A stretch of 16,730 bases of DNA from Acidobacteriota bacterium (GCA_022614735.1 JAKEHZ010000075.1:1-16730), one strand, 5' to 3'. Positions 6,606 through 14,091 are shown, counted from the first letter of the stretch. Program-made: numbers and translations. The notes: a model not told the origin generated them from the sequence alone.

Positions 6606-8012
6606 CTATACGGGTATCGATGTTACTGAGCCGTAATCATGCGACAGAATAGTTCTGTGAGCGTGCTGCTGTTCGTTTAATCCCAGCACATCATTCCAGT
6701 TGCGTTTGATCGGCAAGACGAGTTCGGCTGCCAGATCGCTGACCCTCATTCCATCGAGAAATCTTGAATCATATTCGCGGTAGCTATGCGGCGGGATCAT
6801 CAAAAATTCGCCGCGGAACTGAGCGCGCGAATTCAAATAATCAATGCCTGAGAGCAAGCCCGCTACCGTTATGCCCTCACCGAAAAATAGATTTTCAACC
6901 GAGGCGACATGTAACCGCGTGCCGAATTTCTGATTGATCTCTTCGACAGCGTCAACGAGCATTGGAAAGAAGATCGAACCCGTCGCCAGCGTGCCGTAAA
7001 TCTTCCTGGCCTGCCTTTCGGTGAATTCTCCATGGTGACGCATTCTTTCGAGCTGCTTCATCCGTTTCGCGTGAGCATCAAAAAATTGGCGCACCATTCC
7101 GACGCCGTCTTCGATCTGCGGATACTCATCGTCTTCGGCGGCAGAGCCTCGGACAATGCGGTAATGCGATTTTGGCGGAATTTGGCGACCGGCACGAATG
7201 TAAAACTCATCGCCGAGAAATGCAAAGACAGTTCCCAGTTTCTTCTTCAACTTGTTTTGCATCGGCGTCACCTGATCGATCACCTGCGCGCAGAATTCAT
7301 CGGTCACGGCCACAAGCCTGTCACGGTACTTGTGCTTATCTGTAATTCCCAGAGGGACAATAGCTGTTGAGACAACGCCCGGATGAAGCATAGCCAGGTC
7401 GTAGATCGTCTTCTCCAGATATTTGCCGTCATTGATTGTCGGGCAGAGCACTACCTGAGCATGAATCTCGATGCCATGATCGATGAAGTTCTTCATCTGA
7501 GAAATGACGTCGATCTTTTTTTCAATGCCGAGCAGATAGGCTCGCAAGTCAGGATCAGTCGCGTGGACGGAGACGTATTGCGGCGAGAGGCGTTGCTCGA
7601 TCACGCGTTGCACTTCGGCTTTGCTGATTGTCGTCAGCGTTGAGTAGTTGCCGTACATAAACGAGAAGCGTATGTCTTCGTCGCGAACCCACAATGTCGA
7701 GCGCGAGCCCTCCGGATTCTGTTGAATGAAACAGAAGATGCAGTCATTGCCACATTGGCGCGGCGTCATCGGCTCGAAATCAATACCCCACGATTCGCTT
7801 TCATCTTTCTCGACTTCGATCTGCCACTCTTCGCCCCCGGCTTTGATGACTTCGAGTGTGAGCTCCTCTTCTCCTGCAGTCAGAAATTTGAAGTCGAGCG
7901 CATCGCGCACGCGCTTGCCGTTGATCGTCCAGATGCGGTCGCCGGCAGAGAGCTCGAGTTCTGCCGCGAGCGAGTCGGGCTCAACTTCGATAATTTTGAT
8001 GCCTTTGGCCAT
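6606..8012 (-). CDS. DUF512 family PDZ-radical SAM protein
   Basis: 468 residues, normal for the family. A short N-terminal PDZ-like segment (about 1-65, IIEVEPDSLAAELELSAGDR) precedes a radical-SAM-like core. The core has cysteines C87, C91 and C94 in QCGNDCIFCFIQQNP, the CX3CX2C cluster motif that binds a 4Fe-4S cluster and S-adenosylmethionine. Further family blocks are SFMYGNYSTLT, YVSVHATDPDLR and VVLCPTINDG. The C-terminal half (about 250-468) is the DUF512 region. The reaction is not known. In other phyla, as I recall, relatives sit near the ribosome-assembly GTPase Der; here the neighbour is alanine dehydrogenase. Its ATG shares one base with the alanine dehydrogenase stop (TAATG), so the two are translationally linked. 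Confidence 0.93.
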   Translation of the reverse strand: MAKGIKIIEVEPDSLAAELELSAGDRIWTINGKRVRDALDFKFLTAGEEELTLEVIKAGGEEWQIEVEKDESESWGIDFEPMTPRQCGNDCIFCFIQQNPEGSRSTLWVRDEDIRFSFMYGNYSTLTTISKAEVQRVIEQRLSPQYVSVHATDPDLRAYLLGIEKKIDVISQMKNFIDHGIEIHAQVVLCPTINDGKYLEKTIYDLAMLHPGVVSTAIVPLGITDKHKYRDRLVAVTDEFCAQVIDQVTPMQNKLKKKLGTVFAFLGDEFYIRAGRQIPPKSHYRIVRGSAAEDDEYPQIEDGVGMVRQFFDAHAKRMKQLERMRHHGEFTERQARKIYGTLATGSIFFPMLVDAVEEINQKFGTRLHVASVENLFFGEGITVAGLLSGIDYLNSRAQFRGEFLMIPPHSYREYDSRFLDGMRVSDLAAELVLPIKRNWNDVLGLNEQQHAHRTILSHDYGSVTSIPV

Positions 8013-9124
8013 TAATTCAGTTCATCAATCGACTTGTACGGCAAACCCTGCGATTCGGCTACAGCCTGATAGGTTATGTAGCCCTCATAGGTATTCACAC
8101 CGTTCTTCAAATTCGCATCCGATGTGACCGCTTTCTTGAATCCCTTGTTCGCCAGTTTCAGGGCAAAGGGCAGCGTAGCGTTTGTCAGCGCGAAGGTCGA
8201 AGTGCGCGGCACTGCGCCCGGCATATTCGCCACGCAGTAATGGAGCACATCGTCAACATAAAAAGTGGGATTGCTATGTGTCGTCGGTTTTGTTGTCTCG
8301 ATACAGCCGCCTTGATCGACTGCGACGTCAACTATCACGGCGCCTCTCTGCATCGTCGTGAGCATCTTGCGTGTGACAAGTTTTGGCGCTGATGCTCCCG
8401 GGATCAAGACCGCGCCGACAACCAGATCGGCATGCATACAGGCTTCCTGCACCGTGAAAGGATTCGAGACCAGCGTCTTGATCAGGGAACCGAAGATGTC
8501 ATCGAGGTAACGCAGCCGTTCGAGGTTGACATCAAGGACTGCGACGTTCGCGCCCAAACCGACAGCCATTTTGATCGAATTGATCCCGACCACGCCGCCA
8601 CCGATAATGCAGACCTTCGCCGGCAGTACGCCGGGCACGCCTCCCATCAAGACTCCTCGCCCCCCTTCAGTCCTCTGCAAATAATGCGCGCCGACCTGAA
8701 TCGCCATACGTCCCGCAACTTCAGACATCGGTGTGAGAAGCGGCAAATGGCCCTCGTCGTTCGTAATCGTCTCATAGGCGACGCCGGTGACTTTGCGCTC
8801 AAGCAATACTTTCGTCAGTTTCAGATCAGGCGCGAGATGCAGATAGGTGAAGAGTATTTGCCCTTCACGCATTCGTTCGTATTCAGGCCCGACCGGCTCC
8901 TTGACCTTGACGATCATCTCCGCGCGTTCCCAGACCTCATCGGCTTTTCCAACGATCTGTCCGTTTGCTGTGCGATATTCATCATCGCTGATGCCGCTGC
9001 CCTCTCCCGCGTGTGTCTCAATCAGAATTGTATGCCCGTAATCGTTCAAGGTCTTGACGCCGGCCGGCGTGAGGCCGACACGGTATTCATTATCCTTGAT
9101 CTCTTTTGGTAGACCGATGATCAT
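8012..9124 (-). CDS. ald: Alanine dehydrogenase
   Basis: 370 residues, the usual length, with strong similarity along the whole chain. It catalyses the reversible NAD-dependent oxidative deamination of L-alanine to pyruvate and ammonia in the cytoplasm. Family residues are visible: K75 in IVKVKEPVGP and H96 in FTYLHLAPD, which bind and process the substrate; the nucleotide-binding loop IIGGGVVG (about 174-181); and DVAVDQGG with the active-site Asp. The start overlaps the stop of the 83-residue upstream gene as ATGA (9121-9124). The end overlaps the DUF512 start as TAATG. All three are therefore probably one transcript. Confidence 0.97.
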   Translation of the reverse strand: MIIGLPKEIKDNEYRVGLTPAGVKTLNDYGHTILIETHAGEGSGISDDEYRTANGQIVGKADEVWERAEMIVKVKEPVGPEYERMREGQILFTYLHLAPDLKLTKVLLERKVTGVAYETITNDEGHLPLLTPMSEVAGRMAIQVGAHYLQRTEGGRGVLMGGVPGVLPAKVCIIGGGVVGINSIKMAVGLGANVAVLDVNLERLRYLDDIFGSLIKTLVSNPFTVQEACMHADLVVGAVLIPGASAPKLVTRKMLTTMQRGAVIVDVAVDQGGCIETTKPTTHSNPTFYVDDVLHYCVANMPGAVPRTSTFALTNATLPFALKLANKGFKKAVTSDANLKNGVNTYEGYITYQAVAESQGLPYKSIDELN

Positions 9125-9372
9125 GCCGGAATAACCTCCGAAATTTCGTCCTTGGGCAAATCCTTACTGCCGATGATGGTGAGATTCATCCCGATCTGGA
9201 CGGTGACCTGTTTACCGCCAACGTCAATCGTCGATTTGCTGTTCAGGTACCAGCCAAGCGAGCCAGTCGAAAATTCTTTGACTTCGGCCATCATCGGAAT
9301 GCCATTGATCTCTACCTTGACCGGTTGCGCCGCTTCGCGAAATTCGGCGCGTGTTACGGGGCACTTTGCCAT
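9121..9372 (-). CDS. Conserved small protein of unknown function, first gene of the ald unit
   Basis: 83 residues starting MAKCPVTRAEFREAAQPVKV. The start at 9372 is chosen because AAAAGGAG lies 6 nt before this ATG; a longer frame to 9429 lacks support. The sequence is mostly beta-strand-like: VKVEINGIPMMAEVKEF, then FSTGSLGWYLNSKSTIDV and VTVQIGMNLTIIGSKDLP. It resembles small uncharacterised proteins that I recall from Acidobacteriota and Planctomycetes genomes (the FSTGSLGW and VTVQIGLNLT blocks), but I know no function. It has no signal peptide and a single Cys. The 4-nt overlap with ald suggests coupled expression, perhaps at matched amounts. Confidence 0.82.
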   Translation of the reverse strand: MAKCPVTRAEFREAAQPVKVEINGIPMMAEVKEFSTGSLGWYLNSKSTIDVGGKQVTVQIGMNLTIIGSKDLPKDEISEVIPA

Positions 9373-9390
9373 CGTCATCTCCTTTTGATT

Positions 9391-9438
9391 AGCTGGCAGT
9401 TGGCACTTGTGGTGGATTATTTCTGCCAACCGCCAACT
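9391..9438. repeat. Degenerate inverted repeat of GGCAGTT-type heptads
   Basis: AGCTGGCAGTTGGCAC (9391-9406) and CTGCCAACCGCCAACT (9423-9438) are inverted copies matching at 13 of 16 positions, with a 16-nt loop. They sit in the leader directly upstream of the small-protein/ald unit. The 7-nt period (GGCAGTT GGCACTT) echoes the GCGGATT heptad array at 11643-11763. Confidence 0.5.
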
Positions 9439-9449
9439 TTCATATCCGT

Positions 9450-9588
9450 ATGAAATTGTAACTGCTCAGCCGGGGGTGCAGTACGGGGAGCGTCAGCGAC
9501 CTGGGCCTTGATAAAACGGCCTCTTGCCGAGGTGCAGGTCGCTGACGCTCCCCGTACTGCACCCCCGGCTGAGCAGTTACATGAAATT
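9450..9588. mobile_element. MITE-like element: perfect 46-bp inverted repeats flanked by 8-bp duplication
   Basis: The left arm at 9458-9503 and the right arm at 9535-9580 are perfect 46-nt inverted repeats with a 31-nt centre, so the element is 123 bp. It is flanked directly by ATGAAATT at 9450-9457 and again at 9581-9588, the 8-bp direct repeat expected from a transposition event. No transposase is encoded, so movement would need one in trans. The centre holds a small extra hairpin, CCTC-ttgcc-GAGG (9520-9532). The right-hand duplication overlaps the aldehyde dehydrogenase stop codon (9587-9589), so insertion occurred exactly at the gene end without damaging it. It now occupies most of the promoter region of the small-protein/ald unit. 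Confidence 0.85.
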
Positions 9589-11110
9589 ACTGGTTGTCAA
9601 TCTGCGCCTTCTGCAGCTTGCCGCTATAATCAACATAGATCGCTTTCCATTCTGAGAAGATCTCCAATGAAGTGGCCATCGCTCCTTCACGGTGACCGTT
9701 TCCTGTCGCTTTTGTCCCGCCGAAAGGCAGATGAACTTCTGCGCCGATCGTCGAAGAGTTGACATAGAAGATGCCGATGTTCATTGCTTCCATCGCTCTG
9801 AATGCCCGATTGAGATCTTGAGTATAGATCGAAGACGAGAGGCCATATATCACGCCGTTGCCGATCTCGATCGCTTCTTCCAGATTGCGGCACGGGATGA
9901 TACTGACGACCGGGCCGAAAATTTCTTCCTGAGCGATTCTCATCTGCGGCTCAACATCAGTGAAGATTGTTGGCTCGATGAAATATCCGTATTTGTAATC
10001 GCCACGATCAAGACGATTACCGCCGAAGTGAAGCGTCGCTCCATCTTCGTCCTTCCCAACTCCGATGTAATAAAGAATCTTCCTCACCGCGTCTTCATTG
10101 ATCACAGGCCCCACCTCAACTTTCCTGTCGAGGCCGTTACCTATGCGCAGTGATTTAACGCGCCCAGTCAGCTTTTCGACGAACTTTTTGTATGCCTTTT
10201 TGTGAACGACGATGCGCGAGGAGGCGGTGCAGCGCTGACCCGAGGTGCCGAAAGCGCCCCATATTGCGCCCTCTGCAGCCAGTTCAAGATCGGCGTCGTC
10301 CATGACCATGATCACATTTTTGCCGCCCATCTCAAGCGAGCAGATTTTGCCGGTTCGAGCTGCTTTCTCGGCGACGATTCTCCCGGTGTCAGTCGATCCG
10401 GTGAACGAGACGAGCCGGATGCCGGGGTTCCGGGTCAACGGCGCCCCCGCGTCTTCACCTTTGCCCATGACAATATTGATCACGCCCGCAGGCACGCCGG
10501 CTTCTTCAGCGGCCTTAACCAGGTTGATCGTCGAAAGCGGTGTGTCTTCAGCGGGTTTGATGATGAGCGTGTTGCCACAGACGAGCGCGGGCATCATCTT
10601 CCACGATGGAATGGCCATCGGGAAATTCCACGGGGTAATCAGCGAGCAGATGCCGACGGGCTGGCGCATGCACATTGCCATCTTCTCCGGTAATTCCGAT
10701 GGCGTCGTATAACCGTGAAGGCGGCGTCCTTCGCCCGCCGTGTAAAAAGTCATATCGATCGCTTCCTGCACATCACCGCGACTTTCTTTCAGGACCTTGC
10801 CCATCTCACGAGTCATGTCGGTCGCGAACTGTTCTTTGCGCTCGATCAAGATTTGCCCGAGGCGGTAGAGGATCTCCGCGCGCTTCGGCGCAGGCATTGC
10901 TTTCCATTTCGGAAATGCTTCGATCGCAGCATTGACCGCTGCGTCTACGTCTTCGGCGGTCGAAGCAGGGAAGAGGCCAACGAGATCACGTATGTTGGCC
11001 GGATTGCGGTTTTCCATCAATACGCCGCTCGCAGGTTTTACCCAGCGACCGCCAATGTAATTTTTGTAGATTTCCGATTTGCCGTTTAATTTTGCTCTGG
11101 CTGTGGCCAT
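9587..11110 (-). CDS. NAD(P)-dependent aldehyde dehydrogenase
   Basis: 507 residues, the usual ALDH length. It oxidises an aldehyde to the carboxylic acid in the cytoplasm. Visible motifs: oxyanion Asn in TPWNFP (N162), GSTDTG of the cofactor site, catalytic base E260 in SLEMGGKN, nucleophile C294 in GTSGQRCTASSR, and EEIFGPV near the C-terminus. The PFGGTKATGNGHRE block recalls ketoglutarate-semialdehyde and related semialdehyde dehydrogenases, but the substrate cannot be fixed from sequence. GAAGGAA precedes the ATG. The stop overlaps the duplicated target of the MITE-like element, and upstream lies hairpin repeat B. Confidence 0.95.
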   Translation of the reverse strand: MATARAKLNGKSEIYKNYIGGRWVKPASGVLMENRNPANIRDLVGLFPASTAEDVDAAVNAAIEAFPKWKAMPAPKRAEILYRLGQILIERKEQFATDMTREMGKVLKESRGDVQEAIDMTFYTAGEGRRLHGYTTPSELPEKMAMCMRQPVGICSLITPWNFPMAIPSWKMMPALVCGNTLIIKPAEDTPLSTINLVKAAEEAGVPAGVINIVMGKGEDAGAPLTRNPGIRLVSFTGSTDTGRIVAEKAARTGKICSLEMGGKNVIMVMDDADLELAAEGAIWGAFGTSGQRCTASSRIVVHKKAYKKFVEKLTGRVKSLRIGNGLDRKVEVGPVINEDAVRKILYYIGVGKDEDGATLHFGGNRLDRGDYKYGYFIEPTIFTDVEPQMRIAQEEIFGPVVSIIPCRNLEEAIEIGNGVIYGLSSSIYTQDLNRAFRAMEAMNIGIFYVNSSTIGAEVHLPFGGTKATGNGHREGAMATSLEIFSEWKAIYVDYSGKLQKAQIDNQ

Positions 11111-11143
11111 GAATCATTCCTTCTCGATTTTTGTGCTTATGGA

Positions 11144-11242
11144 AGCGAGAGAATACGAAACAAACGAAAATAACGAAACAAACGAAAAAATCTAAAAATT
11201 TCGTTCGTTTCGTTATTTTCGTTTGTTTCGTATTCTCTCGCT
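11144..11242. repeat. Hairpin repeat copy B: 44-bp inverted repeat with one mismatch
   Basis: Arms at 11144-11187 and 11199-11242 pair over 44 positions with a single mismatch and an 11-nt A-rich loop. The core GAGAGAATACGAAACAAA occurs at 11147-11164 and inverted at 11222-11239. Within each arm the unit ACGAAACAAACGAAAA is itself tandemly repeated (one change in the right arm). The element lies between the cytochrome-like gene and the aldehyde dehydrogenase and extends into the 3' end of the former. On the minus strand it could act as a terminator or as an RNA-stabilising hairpin. Confidence 0.85.
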
Positions 11243-11554
11243 CCGAATCAAGTTTGCAAGTTTATCAACTTCTTGCATTTTCAGATACTGAGCTCTGGCT
11301 CCCTGCGGCGCGGTGTGACATAACAGACACTCCACACGTTCATCACGCCATTTGCCCGGATGTTTATGCTGTAATTCCAAGGCGGCGAGAGTCTCAGGCA
11401 GATGGCATTTCAAACAGTCCTCGCGGGCCTTTACGGTCAGATGCTCAGGCGTATTAGCTGACAGTGGTTTCGCCTTGTTTTTCGTTGAGAGGTAATAGAG
11501 ACCGCCGACGACGGCGAGAATGATGGCTATAAAGATCAGATCACGAGATTTCAT
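11213..11554 (-). CDS. Membrane-anchored protein with two CXXCH heme motifs
   Basis: 113 residues. An N-terminal hydrophobic helix (about 6-24, IFIAIILAVVGGLYYL) would anchor or export the protein. Two heme-c attachment motifs follow: C47-L-K-C50-H51 and C76-L-L-C79-H80. Extra His residues (H38, H62, H64) could serve as second axial ligands. This suggests a small periplasm-facing multiheme c-type cytochrome for electron transfer; no specific family is recognised. The last residues, ERIRNKRK, and the TAA stop are encoded by hairpin repeat B, so the original C-terminus may have been replaced. GGTGA precedes the ATG. A weak TGGACA-N16-GATACA and an 11-nt palindrome, TACCTTAGGTA (11593-11603), lie upstream. 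Confidence 0.8.
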   Translation of the reverse strand: MKSRDLIFIAIILAVVGGLYYLSTKNKAKPLSANTPEHLTVKAREDCLKCHLPETLAALELQHKHPGKWRDERVECLLCHTAPQGARAQYLKMQEVDKLANLIRSERIRNKRK

Positions 11555-11642
11555 TAAGAGTCACCGGAATAATCAGGATTGCTAGCTCTTCGTACCTTAG
11601 GTAGGCAATGTATCAAACGAATTGAGTGAGTGTCCAGCCACT

Positions 11643-11763
11643 GCGGATTGCGGATTGCGGATTGTGGATTGCGGATTTGCCACTTCCGAACTTCGTATTT
11701 AACTCGGTTTCTGCGGATAAAAATCCGCAATCCGCAATCCGCAATCCGCAATCTGCAATCCCC
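11643..11763. repeat. Inverted array of GCGGATT heptads
   Basis: The left array has five GCGGATT units (11643-11677, the fourth being GTGGATT). After a 44-nt spacer the right array has six inverted units: AATCCGC x4 (11722-11749), AATCTGC and AATCCCC (750-763). The two can pair into a long stem. The array ends 7 nt before the POT transporter stop codon on the minus strand, where it could act as a terminator-like structure. Heptad arrays of this kind recur in many bacterial genomes, as I recall; the mechanism is unclear. Confidence 0.8.
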
Positions 11764-11770
11764 GCTCCCG

Positions 11771-13243
11771 TCAACGCACTTTACCCATCATCTTACGGAT
11801 GAAGGGTGTCAGCACAATTAGGATCACTCCTGCCGCGATCGGCACGGCTGCCACTTTGAGAAAGAGACTGACGAGCGCCTGCTGATCGTTACTGAAATTA
11901 CTCGCAGCCTCACCCGCGAAGAAATTACCGAAGGAGATGGACAGAAACCAGACACCCATCATCAAACCGGCTAGTCGCGCCGGAGCGAGCTTGGTCGTCG
12001 TGCTTAAGCCCACTGGGCTCAAACAAAGCTCACCAATGGTGTGAAAAAGATAGACGCCCACCAACCACCACGGCCCGACCTTGCTACCGTTGACCAGGAG
12101 CAAGGAGGCCAGGGCCACCAGCGCCGCACCCAGGCCGACGAAGATTAAGCCGAGCGAGAACTTCATCGGACTGGATGGCTGGCGGTCGCCCAGCTTGATC
12201 CAGAGCAGCGAGAAGACCGGCGCCAGCAGAATCAGAAAGCCCGCGTTGCAAATCTGATACCACGAGGTTGGAAACTCATACCCGAACACGGTGCGATTGG
12301 TAAAACGATCGCCGAAGAGCGTGAAGCTCGATCCTGCCTGCTCGAACACCGCCCAGAATATTACTGAGAAAACGAAAAGGAGCACGATCACTGCCACCGG
12401 CTTCTTCTCTTCCGGCTTGAGATAGCTGGTGAAGAGCCAGAGCAGAAAAACCACCAGACTGCCGATCAAAATGAACCTGCGGTTCTCCCGGACGATCTCC
12501 GGTCCGAAGTAAAGATAGATCACCGCGCCACTGACCACCAGCATAAGCACTGCGCCGAGCAAAGCCTTGCGTTTGGTCTCAGCGCCTGGTTGTCGCGGAG
12601 GATGTCCGACATGCGCCAGCCGGTCCCGGCCCATCACATATTGAATCAATCCAAATGTCATGCCGATGCCGGCAGCGCCGAAGCCGAGATGCCAGCTGAT
12701 CTTTTGGCCCAGATAACCGCACACCAGCGGGGCAATAAAGGCGCCCAGATTGATTCCCATGTAAAAAATCGAAAAGCCCGCGTCACGCCGCTGATCGTTT
12801 TCGCTATAGAGACTGCCGACGAGCGCGCTGACATTCGGTTTGAGCAAGCCGGTTCCCAGGACGATCAGGATCAACCCGAGGTAGAAACTCCACATTGTCG
12901 GCAACGCCATCGAAAAGTGGCCGAGAGCGATAATGATGCCACCAACGAAGACTGCTCTGCGTGTTCCCAGGACATTATCCGCAATCCAGCCACCCGGGAG
13001 GGACATCAGATAGACTGAACCGGTATAGGCACCATAAATGCTACTCGCCAACTTGTCGTCATAGCCAAGAGAATTGACCATATATAAAGTCAGCAGCGCG
13101 CGCATCCCGTAGTAACTGAAACGCTCCCACATCTCGGTGAAGAAGAGAGTCGTCAGCCCTTTCGGATGTCCTCCGATACCGGCAGTGTCTTCAACTGAGT
13201 TGACGACCACTGCTGAATCAGGATTTGGTGCCTGGATTGCCAT
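11771..13243 (-). CDS. Proton-coupled oligopeptide transporter (POT/PTR family)
   Basis: 490 residues, multi-pass inner-membrane protein of the major facilitator superfamily. The POT signature ExxERFxYYG is intact near the N-terminus: E37, E40, R41, F42, Y44, Y45 (TEMWERFSYYGMRALL). It couples substrate uptake to protons. The second signature, FYMGINLGAFIAPLVCGYLG, is also present, and a conserved Glu lies in GELCLSPVGLS in the C-terminal half. These proteins import di- and tripeptides; some relatives carry nitrate or drugs. CTGGAG lies 10 nt before the ATG. The gene is divergent from the zinc-ribbon gene at 13420 across 176 bp. Confidence 0.96.
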   Translation of the reverse strand: MAIQAPNPDSAVVVNSVEDTAGIGGHPKGLTTLFFTEMWERFSYYGMRALLTLYMVNSLGYDDKLASSIYGAYTGSVYLMSLPGGWIADNVLGTRRAVFVGGIIIALGHFSMALPTMWSFYLGLILIVLGTGLLKPNVSALVGSLYSENDQRRDAGFSIFYMGINLGAFIAPLVCGYLGQKISWHLGFGAAGIGMTFGLIQYVMGRDRLAHVGHPPRQPGAETKRKALLGAVLMLVVSGAVIYLYFGPEIVRENRRFILIGSLVVFLLWLFTSYLKPEEKKPVAVIVLLFVFSVIFWAVFEQAGSSFTLFGDRFTNRTVFGYEFPTSWYQICNAGFLILLAPVFSLLWIKLGDRQPSSPMKFSLGLIFVGLGAALVALASLLLVNGSKVGPWWLVGVYLFHTIGELCLSPVGLSTTTKLAPARLAGLMMGVWFLSISFGNFFAGEAASNFSNDQQALVSLFLKVAAVPIAAGVILIVLTPFIRKMMGKVR

Positions 13244-13419
13244 ATTTTTTTGCTCCAGTTTGATGATTGTGAGTAGGAAAAGACGCGCGCAAGCCTAGCA
13301 CAAAGGGGCGTGAATGCGGAAGGAAAGCGGAAATTTATTGGCCTTATCAAATTATAGATCGCATTGAGGCAAAAATATTTAGTGGCCTCGCCCTATGGTT
13401 TGGGGGTAAACTACTGTCT

Positions 13420-13692
13420 ATGGACGAAAGAGATTTTTACACTGAACGCCAGGAAACCAAGACGGCTACTTACGTCTGTCCGAAGTGCCGTCAATCTTTT
13501 GAATTTGAAATTCGCTGGCTGAGGCGCAGTAGGAAAAAAGAGCTACCCCGTGGCGCGAACGAGCTCGACCGCGCCAAATTCGCCAAAGCCCGCGACTATA
13601 TGGTGCGCGTGGACGATATGTTGTTCTGTCCGAATCCGCGCTGCCGCTGCCGCTTCGAGATCCCGAATTCGCAGACAGTGGTTTTCGTCTGA
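13420..13692 (+). CDS. Small zinc-ribbon-like protein of unknown function
   Basis: 90 residues. A CPKC knuckle (C20, C23) and a second CPNPRC cluster (C70, C75, plus C77) are separated by a basic helical stretch (about 29-60, RRSRKKELPRGANELDRAKF). The cysteine spacing suggests a metal-binding split zinc ribbon, possibly binding nucleic acid. The family is not recognised. There is no good ribosome-binding site before the ATG at 13420, so the start is the best available rather than certain. Its context is divergent from the peptide transporter and about 100 nt upstream of another small gene. Confidence 0.7.
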   Translation: MDERDFYTERQETKTATYVCPKCRQSFEFEIRWLRRSRKKELPRGANELDRAKFAKARDYMVRVDDMLFCPNPRCRCRFEIPNSQTVVFV

Positions 13693-13710
13693 ATTACGGG
13701 ATCTAATCAA

Positions 13711-13775
13711 ACACGGGGCCAAACACGGGGAACACCGGGAGAAAGAGAGAGGACAATCTCCTCGTGCTTCCCCGT
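13711..13775. repeat. ACACGGGG tandem copies and imperfect hairpin between two small genes
   Basis: ACACGGGG occurs at 13711-13718 and 13723-13730 with a 12-nt period, followed by a variant. ACGGGGAA (13725-13732) pairs with TTCCCCGT (13768-13775). Inner CAC/GTG and GGAG/CTCC pairs extend the stem with bulges. It could be an intergenic hairpin repeat or a weak terminator of the zinc-ribbon gene. Confidence 0.45.
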
Positions 13776-13794
13776 AGTTTACTTTGTAACCGCG

Positions 13795-14091
13795 ATGACC
13801 TTTGAGGAATTTGAAGCCAGTCTGACGAGCGATCAGCCGCCAGCCATACTATCACCTTACTTAACCGCGCTCTGGCACGAGAAGCGCGACGATTGGAAAA
13901 CTGCCCACGAGATCGTCCAGGATATTAGTGATAGAAACGCCGCCCGGGTTCACGCTTACCTGCATCGCAGAGAAGGTGACGAAGGAAATGCGAGATACTG
14001 GTATGGCCAGGCAAACGAACCTTTCCCCTCAGGCCAATCTCTCGAGGAAGAGTGGAAGAGTCTGGCCAACAGTTTTCTATCGTCTCTCTAG
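13795..14091 (+). CDS. Conserved hypothetical protein (98 aa)
   Basis: Soluble, mostly helical protein with a clear conserved-looking core: LWHEKRDDWKTAHEIVQDI followed by AARVHAYLHRREGDEGNARYWYGQA. This pattern recalls small uncharacterised proteins with a TPR-like pair of helices, but no function is known. There are no Cys or signal peptide. No strong ribosome site precedes the ATG at 13795. The stop is 7 nt from the end of the convergent secreted-protein gene, so the two transcripts meet tail to tail. Confidence 0.72.
   Translation: MTFEEFEASLTSDQPPAILSPYLTALWHEKRDDWKTAHEIVQDISDRNAARVHAYLHRREGDEGNARYWYGQANEPFPSGQSLEEEWKSLANSFLSSL

Noticed and set aside
8432..9112. 226-codon plus-strand frame
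   Set aside because: Antisense shadow of alanine dehydrogenase; His/Arg/Asp-rich product without motifs.
9508..9762. 84-codon plus-strand frame through the MITE-like element
   Set aside because: Starts in the centre of the element and continues antisense to aldehyde dehydrogenase; not a transposase.
11131..11457. 108-codon plus-strand frame over hairpin repeat B
   Set aside because: Translation of the repeat itself (NTKQTK-type low complexity) and antisense to the cytochrome-like gene.
11643..11763. CRISPR array
   Set aside because: Units are 7 nt, contiguous and inverted, without unique spacers; no cas genes nearby.
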